Shown here: one piece after another, positions 40,465 to 50,816 of the stretch
How the letters are laid out: every line of letters starts with the position of its first letter
Numbering within the stretch: position 1 is the first letter of the stretch
NCBI GenBank assembly: GCA_002205965.3
Contig: NADL03000594.1
Coordinates: 2,728,001 to 2,792,000 of the forward strand
Source: Kappaphycus alvarezii
Lineage: Eukaryota > Rhodophyta > Florideophyceae > Gigartinales > Solieriaceae
Length of the DNA stretch: 64,000 nt
Direction: 5' to 3'
Made by a program: the position numbers and the translations under genes
Notes under the pieces: generated by a model
The model's input: the letters and a program-made list of their open reading frames with translations, nothing else
Database searches by the model: none
Told to the model about the DNA's origin: nothing

Positions 40465-40850
40465 GTTAAGATCTAACCGGGTGTGCTTCGTCGACCATGC
40501 GCATCGGGGCTCGCGACAGGATAGCTTCAGCGATGGATGACCAGAGGGTGCAACTCAGTCGCTGGTAGATACGGCGGCGGATAACGCCAACTGTCGAGTG
40601 ACACTTGGACGCGATCCGCGGAACCAACTCCTCGATAAATGCAATAGTTCCAGGGGAAGGGGCACCTAGGGAATCAAACGCCAGAGGTCGAAACGTGAAG
40701 TTCGGCGTGTAAGGCGCAGAAGATGGACCAGTTGAGGGAGCGGGGAGGCGTCGGGCGATGTTGCGTTCCAGGGTTGTGACCTTATCGCGGGCCGCCAGTT
40801 CAGCAGCGCCTCCGGCGACCTGGGTCGCCTTGGTGCGAAGGCGCCAAGGC
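40465..40850 (-). pseudogene. Endonuclease-type non-LTR element, 5'-truncated copy c
   Basis: The minus strand gives VTTLERNIARRLPAPS, FRPLAFDSLGAPSPGTIAF and a VDEAHPVRS end, homologous to the C-terminal 110 residues of copy d. The similarity stops at about 40850 and the 3' untranslated tail of copy d follows at once. So copy d lies directly upstream of copy c in the same orientation. Confidence 0.75.
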
Positions 40851-40917
40851 GCTGTCGTCGTAACTTTATGGCATCAGTAAAACGGGTGTCCGCTGCAGGA
40901 TCCGACTATATTGCTAG

Positions 40918-43239
40918 CTAGGTGCTAACCGGGTGGTCCACGTCGGCCACGTGCAGCGACATGCGCGACATAATAGATTGTGCACTCGACGACCAGATTG
41001 TGCTACTAATGCGCCTAAAAATCCGAGTACGGATAACTCCTGTTGACGTGTGGAATTTTTCGGCAATGCGAGGCAACAGTCCCTCTATGAAGCGGACTGT
41101 GTCGGGGGACGGGGAACCCAAGGAATCAAAGGCCAGCGGTTGAAAATCGAAATCGGGGGCCTGGGTAGGGTTATCGGAGGGCGGGGGGAGTCGACGCGAC
41201 AATTTTCTCTCCAGGTCCGTCACTTTGTTGCGGTGTGCAACTGCAGCAGCACCTCCCATTTCCCTTGTAGCTCTTGTTCTGACATCGTCCTTGAATGGAG
41301 AGACCACGGTAACATCGCAGGCGATCGGGCGGGCCACAGTGCCGTCAGGGGCTGCTGGTGGGTGAACGAGAATGTCAGCAGGTCGCAGGTCAGTGCCGGG
41401 CACAAGGAGTGGGACCTCGAGCTGGCAATCCAGGCCGGCGGCACGGGCAATACGGCCAGCGATGACGTTGCGAAGTGAGTTATGCCGGTGTTTGCGACCG
41501 AACCCAGACGGGCACAAGTCCACAGCGTGGTCTCCCAATCTGTCCATTTGGCGTTTACAATGCTCGCAGTTCCGAGGGAGCGAGTCATCATAAACGGGCA
41601 GTCCCAAGTAGCGGCGAAGCATTATTTTCCAGTGTACCGCGGATATCTCCGTGTCAGCCGAGGGATGTGCGTAAAGAAAGGCAGCACCGGGGCCTTTGCG
41701 GAGCGCTAGACCGCGTATGCGTTGCCGTACTTCTGCATTCGTGTGTCGGTCCGGGTTCGGAGATCTAGCCCAATGGTCGTCGCGCCAGTGAACCTTGGCC
41801 AGCGCCTCCTGCTGTACACGTTTTAGGTAGGTTTGGACGTGTGTGTGTGCAGCAGCGAGAGGGAGCGGGTCAAAGGAACCCAGGTCGACGGGGTAGGCCA
41901 TTCCAGGGATGTGCAGGAGGAAGTCTCGAATGTGACGGGCGGCTTGACCGAGAAGGAAAGCCTTGTCACGGCGGTAGCGGGCGCCGGTGAGCGCGGTGGA
42001 GCGGGGCCCGATATGGGCTGCGGACCGCAGTCGTGCCGGTGCTGCATCCATAATACTCGAGGCAGCGGCGCCATCTAGGAACGGTGAGATGAGGGTGAAC
42101 CCAAGACCGCCCTGATGGATGGGCAAGGTAGCCTGTGACCACGCTTTGTCACTGAGTTGAACGCCATGAAGCTCGATGAAGGACTTTTGTAGTAGAGTGT
42201 CAAAAGCCTCGGCAGCAGTACGGGCTTCCCGTGGGTCAGCCAGCTTGAAGGCGTGGTCCACCAGACAGGCCGACGCACAGAGGCGGTGCATGTGAAACCG
42301 CGCGCGCGGGTCGTCAACCATGGGCAGGAGTTGGAGAGTTCGGCGGCACCCCTCAATCTTGTCTCGTAGAAAGGCATTCGTGAAATGCCGGTTTCCGAGC
42401 GGAGCCCCGAGGAGCTCGAATCCGTCCGGTGAGCATTCAGCGAGGCGAAATTCCTGGAGAAAAGCCTCGCGCTGTGGGCGTAGGACCGTTGGCCAATGAA
42501 TGCGCGTTTTCCCCGGATTGAGATGTAGGCCGTAGGTGGGTCCCTCGTCGCGGAGAATGCGAAGGGCTTGTCGGAGGTCGGGGAGGGACCCCATCAATGT
42601 ACCATCATCGGCGTACCATTGGTTGAGGACGATGCCCGTGTTTTCTGCAATCCGGCGGATGAGGGGCTGGATCGTCAGCGAGAACAGGAGCATGCTGGCA
42701 GGGTCGCCTTGCTGTGTGCCTTGAGCACTCGCGATGGTCGTTTTGTCACGATTCGGCACGATCAACGGTGGTTGCGAGCGTGCATAAATCATGTTGATGA
42801 ACCGGGCGAGACTTGGGGCGCGCGTGGGCAGCTGGTCTAGCATTGACTGGCGATCAACGCGGTTGAAGGCGTTATTCGCGTCAACGAGAACAGTGGCGGT
42901 ATCCTTGCGATTAGAGAAGCGACGGAGCAGCATGCGCGTGTCGTGTACGATGGCGTCCATCCCAGCCCTGATGCCGTTAGCCAATTGGAAGGGGGCCAGA
43001 AATTGACGAGAATCATCAATGGCGGGTGGGAGGAGTGTCTTCGTTACCACTCTGCGGAGGATCGTTCCTACGGCGATGGGCCGAATCTTGTTGGGTTTGG
43101 GCCGCAGAGGTAGCAGGGTTGCTGCAGCCAGGAGCGGCAGGACTGAGGTTGGCAGGTCACCTCTCGCGATCCGAGAAACGAGTTGCGTAAGCACCCCCTT
43201 GCCCGTAATACCGGCTTCCGGGCTTACTGGCGTCTGCAC
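40918..43239 (-). CDS. Reverse transcriptase with C-terminal restriction-like endonuclease
   Basis: 773 codons without a stop, the longest frame in the window. RT motifs: VLVDANNAFNRVDR (motif A, Asp near residue 120), GTQQGDPASML (motif B, near 174), QWYADDGTL (motif C, near 207) and LNPGKTR (motif D/E region). The C-terminus has a zinc knuckle CEHCKRQMDRLGDHAVDLC at residues 558-576, a RKHRHNSLRN box, then RPADILV near 619 and ACDVTVVSPF near 645, the PD-x-D catalytic pattern of restriction-like endonucleases. This class nicks the target and primes reverse transcription there. It is the element's only clearly intact enzyme. The first 30 residues of RT lie in the upstream frame (see 43240-43958). 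Confidence 0.93.
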   Translation of the reverse strand: MQTPVSPEAGITGKGVLTQLVSRIARGDLPTSVLPLLAAATLLPLRPKPNKIRPIAVGTILRRVVTKTLLPPAIDDSRQFLAPFQLANGIRAGMDAIVHDTRMLLRRFSNRKDTATVLVDANNAFNRVDRQSMLDQLPTRAPSLARFINMIYARSQPPLIVPNRDKTTIASAQGTQQGDPASMLLFSLTIQPLIRRIAENTGIVLNQWYADDGTLMGSLPDLRQALRILRDEGPTYGLHLNPGKTRIHWPTVLRPQREAFLQEFRLAECSPDGFELLGAPLGNRHFTNAFLRDKIEGCRRTLQLLPMVDDPRARFHMHRLCASACLVDHAFKLADPREARTAAEAFDTLLQKSFIELHGVQLSDKAWSQATLPIHQGGLGFTLISPFLDGAAASSIMDAAPARLRSAAHIGPRSTALTGARYRRDKAFLLGQAARHIRDFLLHIPGMAYPVDLGSFDPLPLAAAHTHVQTYLKRVQQEALAKVHWRDDHWARSPNPDRHTNAEVRQRIRGLALRKGPGAAFLYAHPSADTEISAVHWKIMLRRYLGLPVYDDSLPRNCEHCKRQMDRLGDHAVDLCPSGFGRKHRHNSLRNVIAGRIARAAGLDCQLEVPLLVPGTDLRPADILVHPPAAPDGTVARPIACDVTVVSPFKDDVRTRATREMGGAAAVAHRNKVTDLERKLSRRLPPPSDNPTQAPDFDFQPLAFDSLGSPSPDTVRFIEGLLPRIAEKFHTSTGVIRTRIFRRISSTIWSSSAQSIMSRMSLHVADVDHPVST

Positions 43240-43958
43240 GAGCAGATGGAACCAGCGCGCCGGCGTACGATCAGGGCCGGCCGCCGTATCCCGGGAAAGG
43301 CGACGGACGGCGTTCTCAACGGCTTCCTTGTAACAACAGGCGGCGGTGGGAGGGAGTCTGTTGGAATGGGTGTGATCGGGCGCGGGGGCGCGGGGTGTAA
43401 GGTGCGGAGTGCTTCGATGGTTGCAGGGTCGTTCACATCTGCTAGCGGGGCATTGTGAAGCGACCTCATTGCCTTGCCGTAGCGGGCATCAGCACATAGA
43501 ACTTGCGCTCGCCGCGCCCTGCGCGCGGGGCTGGACGCGGGCCTTGGGCGGTGTTGTTCCGTCCATTCGGTGCGGGCGTGGTGTGCATTCAAGGCTTCAG
43601 ACCAGAGGGCTGCCCACTCAGTGCCAGTATGGGCCCGACGGATCCGGGAGCTGAGTGCTGCGTGTTGGCCCTTGGGGTGCTGCCATCCTTGTTCTCCTCG
43701 TAGGGAGCGGCGCATGACCGCAGTAGGAAGCATGTGGAGATGAAGAAATGCCCGGTGGGTGGCATCATCGCCTCGAGCGTTGGCCGCTGTGCGGATCAGC
43801 TTGATGAACAGTAGGATGAAGGGCTTGAGGCATGGGAAGGGAATGTTTTGGAAGATGTCCGCCTCACGAAATGGGGTGCGGAGGACTTCAAGGGGGGAAG
43901 GAAGGTGAGAGTTGGCTTCGGGGATGGGGGGAAGGGGATTGAGGGATAGAGGAGTCAT
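43240..43958 (-). pseudogene. N-terminal part of the RT protein, one frameshift upstream
   Basis: A 244-codon frame whose natural continuation is the 773-codon RT frame. Near 43320-43345 the reading must change phase: in the RT frame the sequence upstream reads AVRRLSRDTAAGPDRTPARW, the AAGPDG box that precedes RT fingers, while the 244-codon frame runs on into an unrelated Arg-rich end. Upstream it is helical and basic with no recognised domain. A single indel in a G-rich run near 43345 is the likely cause; a sequencing error or programmed shift cannot be excluded. Confidence 0.75.
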
Positions 43959-43988
43959 TGCGATGTGTTGAGGGGGGGGTGTGAGCGC

Positions 43989-45260
43989 TTACGCAGATTG
44001 GCCCTGCGGGTGGGTCGACACCGCCACGGCCATTTCACATACATCCTCTGGGGTCGGCACTTCCTTCGTGACGCATGCAGCCGGCGGAGCGTCCGGCATG
44101 GCGGAGTCCAAGGTAGTCACGGGAGGGGGGGATCGGGTCCGCGGGACAGCCGACGGTTGGTCGGGGCCTCGCTCCTGCCGTGTTGCCGGGAGAGTCGGGA
44201 GGGGTGGCACCATGAGGGTGTCGACTCCTTTTTCTTGTGCCGGCCCGGCGGGTTGAGTCGCTGCCGGGCAGCGACGCTTCGTGGCCGACGGGGAGCCGCC
44301 GGGCGAGTTAAGGGTTGCATCCTCGTCCTCGGACGGGGTGCCTTGGGGTCTTATGGCGGGCGACGATGTAGGCGGGGTGGCAGAAGGGCGTTTGGGGGCC
44401 TGGGACGGGGGAGGAAGGATGGGGGAAGGAGCGGCTGGGTGGCGGTCACGGGAGGGGCTGGGGTGCGGTGGAGGTCGAGGTGTTGACGGTCGGGGTGTTG
44501 GGGCTTGGGTCGGGAGCCGTGAGGATGGCTCGGGTGGCGTTTCTTCTTTCGTTGAGGGCGGTCTCGAGGGCCTGGCGAGATGCCACGAGAGCGTCGCGGA
44601 GGGCTCGGCGCGTCTCGAGTGGGACCGTGGAGCGCACAGAGGTGCTGGTGATGGCCCGGATTTCTCGGGCAAGCCAGGCAGCGGCGCCACGTGCTGCATG
44701 GGGCGCGAGGCAGTGTAGTGAGGCGGCCGGTGAGGACGTCGTCACCTGGAGGTCCTTGAAGGAGAACTTCATTTGGGCTAGATGCGGTAGAACCGCGGCA
44801 GGGTCGGTTCGGGGATGTAGACGTAGGTCCACTGCCCGAAATGCGGAAGGAGGACGTGGGACGGCATAGCGAGACCGACGTCAGCCGCCGCAGCAAGGAG
44901 GGCCTTTTGCGCTTGGTCATATGAGCGGAACGCACGGCTGGGGTCAACGGATGGGGAAATGCCAATGGAGATGACATTTTTCGGGGGGGTGGGAAGGAGG
45001 CCAGTGCGTGGGCACAGATTCTGAATGGGCCCGACGGAAGAGACTAGGCGTCGGGCCTCGGAACGGCGGGGGTCGGTGCGGAGGGTAGGGTCGGCCATGA
45101 TTATCTCCGCTTCTGCCAGGGTAAGCGGCGGGTTGGTGGGGGGTGGAAGAAGGGTGGAGAGGTCCGGTACGTCAGTGGGGGATATCTCCACGAGGGTAGC
45201 GGTAGGGACCTGAGGCGGCGCAGCGGCCGCCGCCACAGCCGCGTAAGAAAGAGGGGGCAT
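43989..45260 (-). pseudogene. ORF1-like region of copy d, in three overlapping frames
   Basis: First frame from the Met at 45260 (MPPLSYAAVAAAAAPP) to a TAG at 44778, with low-complexity Ala/Pro start and a globular part ending TLPRFYRI. Five bases after that stop an ATG at 44772 opens the second frame (MKFSFKDLQ to 44446), helical and Arg/Ala rich. A third frame (43989-44699) is Pro/Ser/Thr rich with a KRRC basic cluster. They may be parts of one ORF1 protein split by frameshifts, or genuine short overlapping ORFs. Pro-rich, basic composition fits an RNA-binding ORF1. No zinc knuckle was seen. Confidence 0.5.
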
Positions 45261-45441
45261 GAGGGGCGTGGTGGATTTTGTTGGAGGATAGACGGAGGAA
45301 GAAGAAGTCGAAGGAGAGTATAGTTCGTAGTAACTTTTAAAGCGGGAAGAAGATCGTCGTCGTGAGAGTAGCTTATTTTTTAATGCGTATAACAAGATAT
45401 AAATAAACCATACTTGCTCCAGTATCCACAAGAGTGAAATG

Positions 45442-45515
45442 GGCTCTGTGGCCAAATTGGATAAGGCATCGGTCTACGGATCCGGAGATTGCAGGTTCAA
45501 GTCCTGCCAGAGTCG
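45442..45515 (+). tRNA. tRNA-Arg(ACG)
   Basis: Full cloverleaf by eye: acceptor GGCTCTG / CAGAGTC (one G-U pair), D-arm GCC..GGC, anticodon loop CTACGGA with anticodon ACG, T-arm GCAGG-TTCAAGT-CCTGC, discriminator G. No intron. It resembles plant tRNA-Arg(ACG) genes. The anticodon stem has a T-T mismatch next to the loop. It decodes CGN arginine codons after inosine modification. It is flanked on both sides by copies of the endonuclease-type retrotransposon. Confidence 0.93.
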
Positions 45516-45534
45516 TTTAGAGCACTCGTGGTAA

Positions 45535-45542
45535 TTTTTTTT
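45535..45542 (+). terminator. Probable RNA polymerase III terminator of tRNA-Arg
   Basis: Run of eight T residues 20 bases after the tRNA. The nearer TTT at 45516-45518 is too short for a reliable stop. Confidence 0.55.
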
Positions 45543-45789
45543 CGAATTCAAACGTTGTTAACATGACAGCGCTACAGTGTTTCTGCACTGCATCTGAGAC
45601 ACTACCATTTTTTTTACTGTAATAGCTCAACAAAGGAGCCTACGCAGGCTCCGACGATAAGGGGCCGTAAGGCCAGCGACAAGTGGATGCTGTAATTGCC
45701 TGCTGTAATCGCTCATTAAATGGTCTCAGCAGTTCACTCATTTACAGCGAATAGTTCTTACGGTGTCCATTGCAGTCCGACTACAGAGC
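45543..45789. other. 3' untranslated tail of copy e and spacer
   Basis: Contains the tail GGTGTCCATTGCAGTCCGAC near 45759-45780, matching copy d at about 40888-40910, and a GGAGCCTACGCAGGCTCC stem-loop near 45640. No gene seen. Confidence 0.4.
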
Positions 45790-46743
45790 TAGGAACTAAC
45801 CGAATGATACACGTCGGTCACGTGCAGCCGCGTGCGTGAGCTGTAGTCATAGCGACAAACGACCAGATGATGCATCTAAGGCGCTCATATACACGCCGGC
45901 GTATCACGCCTGCAGTCGTACTATACTTCCGCGCAATTTGCGGGATTACCTCCTTAAGCAATACGATAGTTTGGGGGTCAGGCGCACTGAGAGAAAAAAA
46001 GCAATTGGTTGAAACGTGAAGTTCGGTGCACGGGTCGGGGTATCGGACGGTGGAGGGGGGCGGCGCGAGAGCTTGCGTTCCAGATCCTGTAACTTGTCAC
46101 GGTGCGCCAATGCGGCAGCGCCACCAGCGGCCGAGGTGGCCTTGATGCGGACGGCGTCTTTGAACGGGGAGACGATGGTGATGTCACACGCGACAAGCCG
46201 TGTCTCTTCGTTGCTCGGATTGGCGGGGGGGGTGAACCAGGATGTCCGCGGGCCGAAACTCTGTACCCGGGATGAGGAAAGGCACTTCGAACTGACAGTC
46301 AAGGCCGGCGGAACGGAAGACATGGTACGCGACCGCGTTGCGGAGGGCGCTGTGGCGGTGTGTGCGGCCAAACCCAGAAGGGCAGAGGTCGGCCGCGTCA
46401 TCGCCAAGTGGGTGCATGCCTCGCTTGCAGTGCTCACAGGTTCTCGGGAGTGACTCGGCATCCGAGGTGACGGGATAGCATGACGGTCCAGTGGGCTCGC
46501 GAAACCTTAGTAGCATTGGTAGGGTGAGCGAGGAGAAAGGCGGCGGCGGGGCTGTGTCGGAAGGCAAGGCCACGGATCCGGCCCCTGATTTCGTCGGCAC
46601 AATGTTGATCCGGGCTTGGGGAGGCTGCCCATACGTCGTCTTGCCAGAACGTCTTGGCCCAGGCCTCGTGCTGCACCCTATTTAGTTGAGTTTGGATCTT
46701 GGTGGGTGTGGCAGCTAGGGCGGTGGGGTCTTAGGGTGCAGGT
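45790..46743 (-). pseudogene. Endonuclease-type non-LTR element, 5'-truncated copy e
   Basis: Overlapping frames give the C-terminal ~300 residues of the RT-endonuclease: WQDDVWAASPSPDQH, RTCEHCKRGMHPLGDDAADLC (knuckle with the His replaced), FGRTHRHSALRN, FRPADILVHPP and ACDITIVSPFKDAVR, DLERKLSRRPPPPSD. Frameshifts separate them and the last 60 codons are decayed. The similarity to copy d ends near 46743, the truncation point. It is the best preserved of the short copies. Confidence 0.85.
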
Positions 46744-47189
46744 TTCGAATGTAATCTTGAAATCGTGGTCTGCGCTTCTGCCAAATAAAACCTAGCGGGA
46801 AGTAAAATCACTCCCAAGCCGATGATGCTCTTGGTTTAGCTTGAGGGAGTCCTTGACCTTTCTGGTTAGTCCCTGTGCTTGCGTCATTTCTTAAGCTTTT
46901 GTTTCTTTAGAGTTTGGTTTGAGAGCGCTTGTGCTCAGCCATCCCTGGCGACTGGAATCCATCCGTATCCTCATGAGACCCTTTGCAAATTCAATGACAT
47001 CCCCGCCCGCGCATCCGACGCACCACTTGTCATTCCGCATATAAGAAAGAATTCCTAGCTTCTACCGCAAATCATCCACCACAATACTTCCCCTGGCTCA
47101 AAAGAAACGCAATCGGTGAGATGATCAAAAATGGTAGTGCTACAGGATGGGTACGGTTTGGTCACGGAATAGTAGATGTTCGAGAAATG
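46744..47189. other. Unassigned spacer before the Sel1 region
   Basis: About 450 bases. No gene recognised. Its last 100 bases may be the start of the Sel1 gene. Confidence 0.4.
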
Positions 47190-48420
47190 GAGCCGGTAAA
47201 GAGAGGCACTGAAGATAGAGGGGAGGAAAAAAACGTTTATGGGCTGCCTTTCGTCATCAATGGGACAAGAATGGAGAAAAGAATCCTCGAAGGGGGAGGG
47301 TGTGCATGAGGTCGCAGTGCACGCTGAGCAGGCGCAACAGTTGTACGAGAGGGTCATCGAGGAGCGTGAGGAACTGATAGCAATGAACAACCTGGGGTTG
47401 CTTCAGGAAAAGGGGGCGGGTGAGGTGGCAATGGATACTGCGGGTGCAAAACAGCTGTCTAAGAGGGCTATCGGGGAGGGTGGGTATGTGGATGTAATGG
47501 GTGTTTCTGGTGGCAGGGGCGGGTCGCGTTTGGATTACCGCTGTGTTCGCACAGCAGCTGTAGGAGAGGGTCACCAGAGAGGGAGGAGGATGTGGATGCA
47601 GCGGCAAGCTTGGGGGTGCTTCTGGTGAAGGGAGGCATGGGGTGGCGGTGAACGGTATGCGACCGCAGCAACTGTCTTAAGGGGCCATAGAGGCGGGTAG
47701 GAATGTACGGACAATGAAAACCCTGGGGGTGCTTCTGGTGAAGGGGAAGGATGGGGTGGCAGTAGACAGATGTACAGTACGGGCGCATCAGGTATGGGAG
47801 AGTTCTGAGGATGTGGATGCAATGGTCAACGTGGGGAGGAGGGCAGACGGGGTGGGGACGGTCGGTGTGGGGACGGACGGTGTGTGAGCGCAGCAGCTGC
47901 AAGAGAGAGCTATTAAGGGGGTAGGACTGTGAATGAGGTGGACTCTGTGCGGGCGCAGCAGCTGTGGGTGAGTGATTGAAGAGGGTGAGTATGTGGATGA
48001 AGTGGGAAACATGAGGTTACTTCACCATGTGAAGGGGGCGGATGCTGTGGCGGTACTCGCTGTGGGTGGGCTACAGCTGTAGGAGATGGTCATTGAGAAG
48101 GTTGGCGATGTGAGTGCAATGAAAAACCTGGGGATGCTTCTGGTGTCGGGAAAGGTTGGGGTGGGGTGGTGGTGGACGCTGTGCGAATGCATCAGCTGAG
48201 GGAGAGTGCCATCGAAGATCGTGTTGATGTGAATACCATGGTCAACGTGGGGCTGCTTGTTGTGAAGGGGGCGGATGGGGTGGCGGTAGAAGCTGTGGAT
48301 GTGCAACACTTGTGTGAGAGGGCAGTCAAGGAGGGTGGGAATGAAAATACAGTAAGCTGGGAGTGCTTCTCATGGAGTGGGTGGATGGGAACATAGTGGG
48401 CGGTTTGATTTTCACAAAGG
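47190..48420 (+). pseudogene. Sel1-like repeat gene, decayed
   Basis: About ten to eleven units of roughly 108 bp, in shifting plus-strand frames. Good units read MNNLGLLQEKGAGEVAMD with AGAKQLSKRAIGEGG, and MVNVGLLVVKGADGVAVE with VQHLCERAVKEGGNEN, the A-x-x-x-L-G-x-L-x-x-x-G-x-G-V-x-x-D Sel1 pattern. Sel1 repeats form helical superhelices that scaffold protein complexes. The minus-strand frames over the same stretch (His, Pro and Thr rich) are shadows. Frameshifts and stops after nearly every second unit make this a pseudogene. Origin, host or element, is unknown. Confidence 0.75.
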
Positions 48421-49766
48421 CTACGGGAGAGGGCCATCGAGAGGGTACTGAGGATCGGGCATCGACCAAATAGGGGTTGCTGTTGAGAAAGCAGATGAGG
48501 AAAGCAGGAAAGCCATGCCTAGCTTCATGGCGCAAGTGACAAAAGAAATGAAGAGAAGAGAGATTTAGGGCTAATGGAATTTGTGCAATACCGCGCTATG
48601 CAGTGTAATCATCTTTACTTCATGTACAGTATAGCATTATTATAATACTAATACTATAATAAAACGCGTACGTAGCTGACAGTGTAAGCTAAGATCGTTG
48701 AAGTTCGCCGCTCCCCAGCTTGGGAGTTCGCGCTAGGATCGATGTTGCAAAGGTCGACGAGATTCGTTGCCGCAGGTGGTCAAGGGCCGTGGCTGTGGCT
48801 ACAGTGTACGGTAAGAATGCATACTATACGGTATGAAATGTACAAAGCTCATCAGTTACCTTCCTGTAAGAGGCGTTTTATAACTTTTTGAAATTCTGAA
48901 AAAATGAAAAGGTGAATCATGATATCGTACCTTTTCCAATGTTATAATCAGGATATCCTGTTTTTAGTTCATTGAAAAATGAAACAAAGAGTGTGGAATG
49001 AGACAGTCGCAGCATGTTCCAGAAACCTGGCTTGTGGACAAGGAGACGTTGGAAACTTTGCGTCGATGACGGCGCGAGATAAGGGAGCCATTGGGTGGGC
49101 TGAGGTGCGAGTAGCGTGAGAGGCGGGAGGTTAGGGAAGCGTGGAAGGCGTAAGATGAGGTAAGCCTTCAGGTCACAGATTGTTTGCGTTGCGATGTTTG
49201 CTGGTGGTGGAGTGGGCTGCGTGAGGTGGGGGAAGCTTCGAGATGACTGGGCCTTTGGGCTGTGGCCGGCGTTGGGTAAGGGAAGTTTTGGGATGAGAGA
49301 TAGTTTGCGGGGTGGGCAGCGTAGGGTGAGGGTGTCGTGGGCGGTGTGGAGTAGAGAAAGCTTTGCAGCAGGCAAAAATGCGGGCGGCGCGGTGTGAGAG
49401 GTAGGCCTTCCGTTGAAGGAGGTTATTGGGTTGGACAAATCGCAGTATGGGGTCTGGTGCCTTGAAAAAATAGTAGTCTTTACAGAGGATAACGATCTGG
49501 TTTCCAGCTTGTACGGTAGTGAAGTGGAAAGAGCATGACGAATGGGCCTCCCGTTCCTGGAATTCATGAATGGAAGGACAGCTGTCTCATGATACGTTGG
49601 AACGCCATTCGATAGCGGTTCGTTTCTCTTTTCAAAGAGTTACCAGGAAATCCTACAATTGAACCGATGAAACCTACGTGGCCAGGTGGTTGATGGTGAT
49701 TGGTGATTCACTTTTCAACTTTTCAATTTTTCAGGTTTCAAAAAGTTCTAACACGCCCCTTAGGGC
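48421..49766. other. Unassigned region
   Basis: The only long frame is minus-strand 48917-49567 (216 codons), rich in Ser, Pro, Leu and Thr; I recognise nothing in it and the purine-rich plus strand may explain the lack of stops. AT-rich around 48590-48670. Confidence 0.35.
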
Positions 49767-50014
49767 TTATTCGCCTTTGCCGCATTCCCTCGCTCTTCAT
49801 CCTCAACCCCAGGGGTTTGCACTCACGCCTTTTCTTGGCTTCATTTGCTTTGAGCTCGCCTTTTATTTCTTGAATTTAGTCATGTGCCAAGTTATGCCCG
49901 TTCAGACTGCTTGCTCTGCTTATCAATATGCTTTGGCAGTGGGCTCCCTTCAATATGGATGCGACATGTCCGTGATCAGGATCATTGCTGTAATTGTGAG
50001 CGTATCAATTCACA
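49767..50014 (-). repeat. E4 3' LTR (left copy, possibly truncated)
   Basis: About 250 bp matching 55755-56004. Similarity fades left of about 49767. The plus-strand frame 49678-50172 overlapping it is not a gene. Confidence 0.75.
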
Positions 50015-50120
50015 TTCCCTCCAGTCGTATGAGATTGTTTCGAAAACGACTATGCTGCTCAGCTTCATATCAGTTTGCGGGTGCTGCTTACTGTGTGCTT
50101 CTCTTACAATTTGTCCGTTT

Positions 50121-50816
50121 CTACCATGCGGCTTGCCTTCCAATGGAGCCTAAGATATTCGCTGCTGCATAGGTAATCCAGCTTCTTAACATGTCTGGAT
50201 TAAACTTGTTCAACGCGTCAGATAGGTTCTCTGGGCCTGGAATCCATCTGATTACATTCGTTTTAGCACTTTTAAAGCTGTTTGTAATCCGCTGCACTGT
50301 ATTTCTGAGTCTGTGTTCTCTACCCTCATGAAGCGTTGTCACCGTATCCCATAGTCCTCTAGAGTCAACGTTGAGCTCATGCTTAACCGGCGTCCTGGGA
50401 AAGAAGGTATTGATGGCAGTCTTCATATAGAATCCTCTATCATCCGCTGCGGCTGCCGCTATTATTTCCGCTCCATATTGCGAATAGCTCACCCTGTGCT
50501 GCTTGTGGGAAGATCAGTCTGTAAGATGATATACATCCATCTCTTTCCTGCCTTTCTTCGCTAGAATACCAGTCAGAATGCCACTTTGGCCGTAATCTCT
50601 GTTGTTAGGGTGCGATGCGTCTGACAATGAGAACATACATACATCCTCGGCACTGTCTACTTTCCTGTATACGATGGTTGAACTTAGTCTCATAAGTTCT
50701 GTTAGCATGACATTATCGTTCACCAGATGCTCCAACTTAAGCCTTAAAACCCTTTGTTGCACTGAGAATGCGACGTAAGAGGCCTGAGGGAGTGCGCCGT
50801 TGCCAAGATATAGCAA
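50121..50816 (-). pseudogene. E4 RNase H
   Basis: Frames 50514-50816 and 50121-50492. The first has CMFSLSDASHPNNRDYGQSG, the DA-box of Copia RNase H. The second has MSYSQYGAEIIAAAAADD (the S-S-x-E-A-E-x-x-A motif), KHELNVDSRGLWDTV and a RWIPGPENLSDALNK end (xWxPTxxxxADxLTK motif). A stop near 50510 separates them. No integrase follows, as usual for Copia. Confidence 0.75.

Larger units (their letters stand above)
40860..45441 (-). mobile_element. Endonuclease-type non-LTR retrotransposon, nearly complete copy d
   Basis: Contains an N-terminal region (43989-45260), an RT-endonuclease protein (40918-43958, one frameshift) and a 3' tail with CAGGATCCGACTATATTGC shared with copies e and b. No poly(A) and no LTRs. 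The 5' edge is placed at the tRNA-Arg gene (45442) because ORF1 sequence runs to it, but the exact junction is inferred. Confidence 0.7.

Noticed and set aside
44281-44718. Gly-rich plus-strand frame
   Set aside because: Shadow of the Pro-rich minus-strand ORF1 region; GC-rich codon bias explains the open frame.
47257-48437. His/Pro/Thr-rich minus-strand frames
   Set aside because: They mirror the plus-strand Sel1 units and have no family features.
49990-50014. Sequence resembling a bacterial lac operator (TTGTGAGCGTATCAATTCACA)
   Set aside because: It occurs at the ends of both E4 LTRs in a eukaryotic element, so it is an LTR terminus and the likeness is chance.
49678-50172. 164-codon plus-strand frame
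   Set aside because: Mostly E4 LTR sequence and antisense to RNase H.
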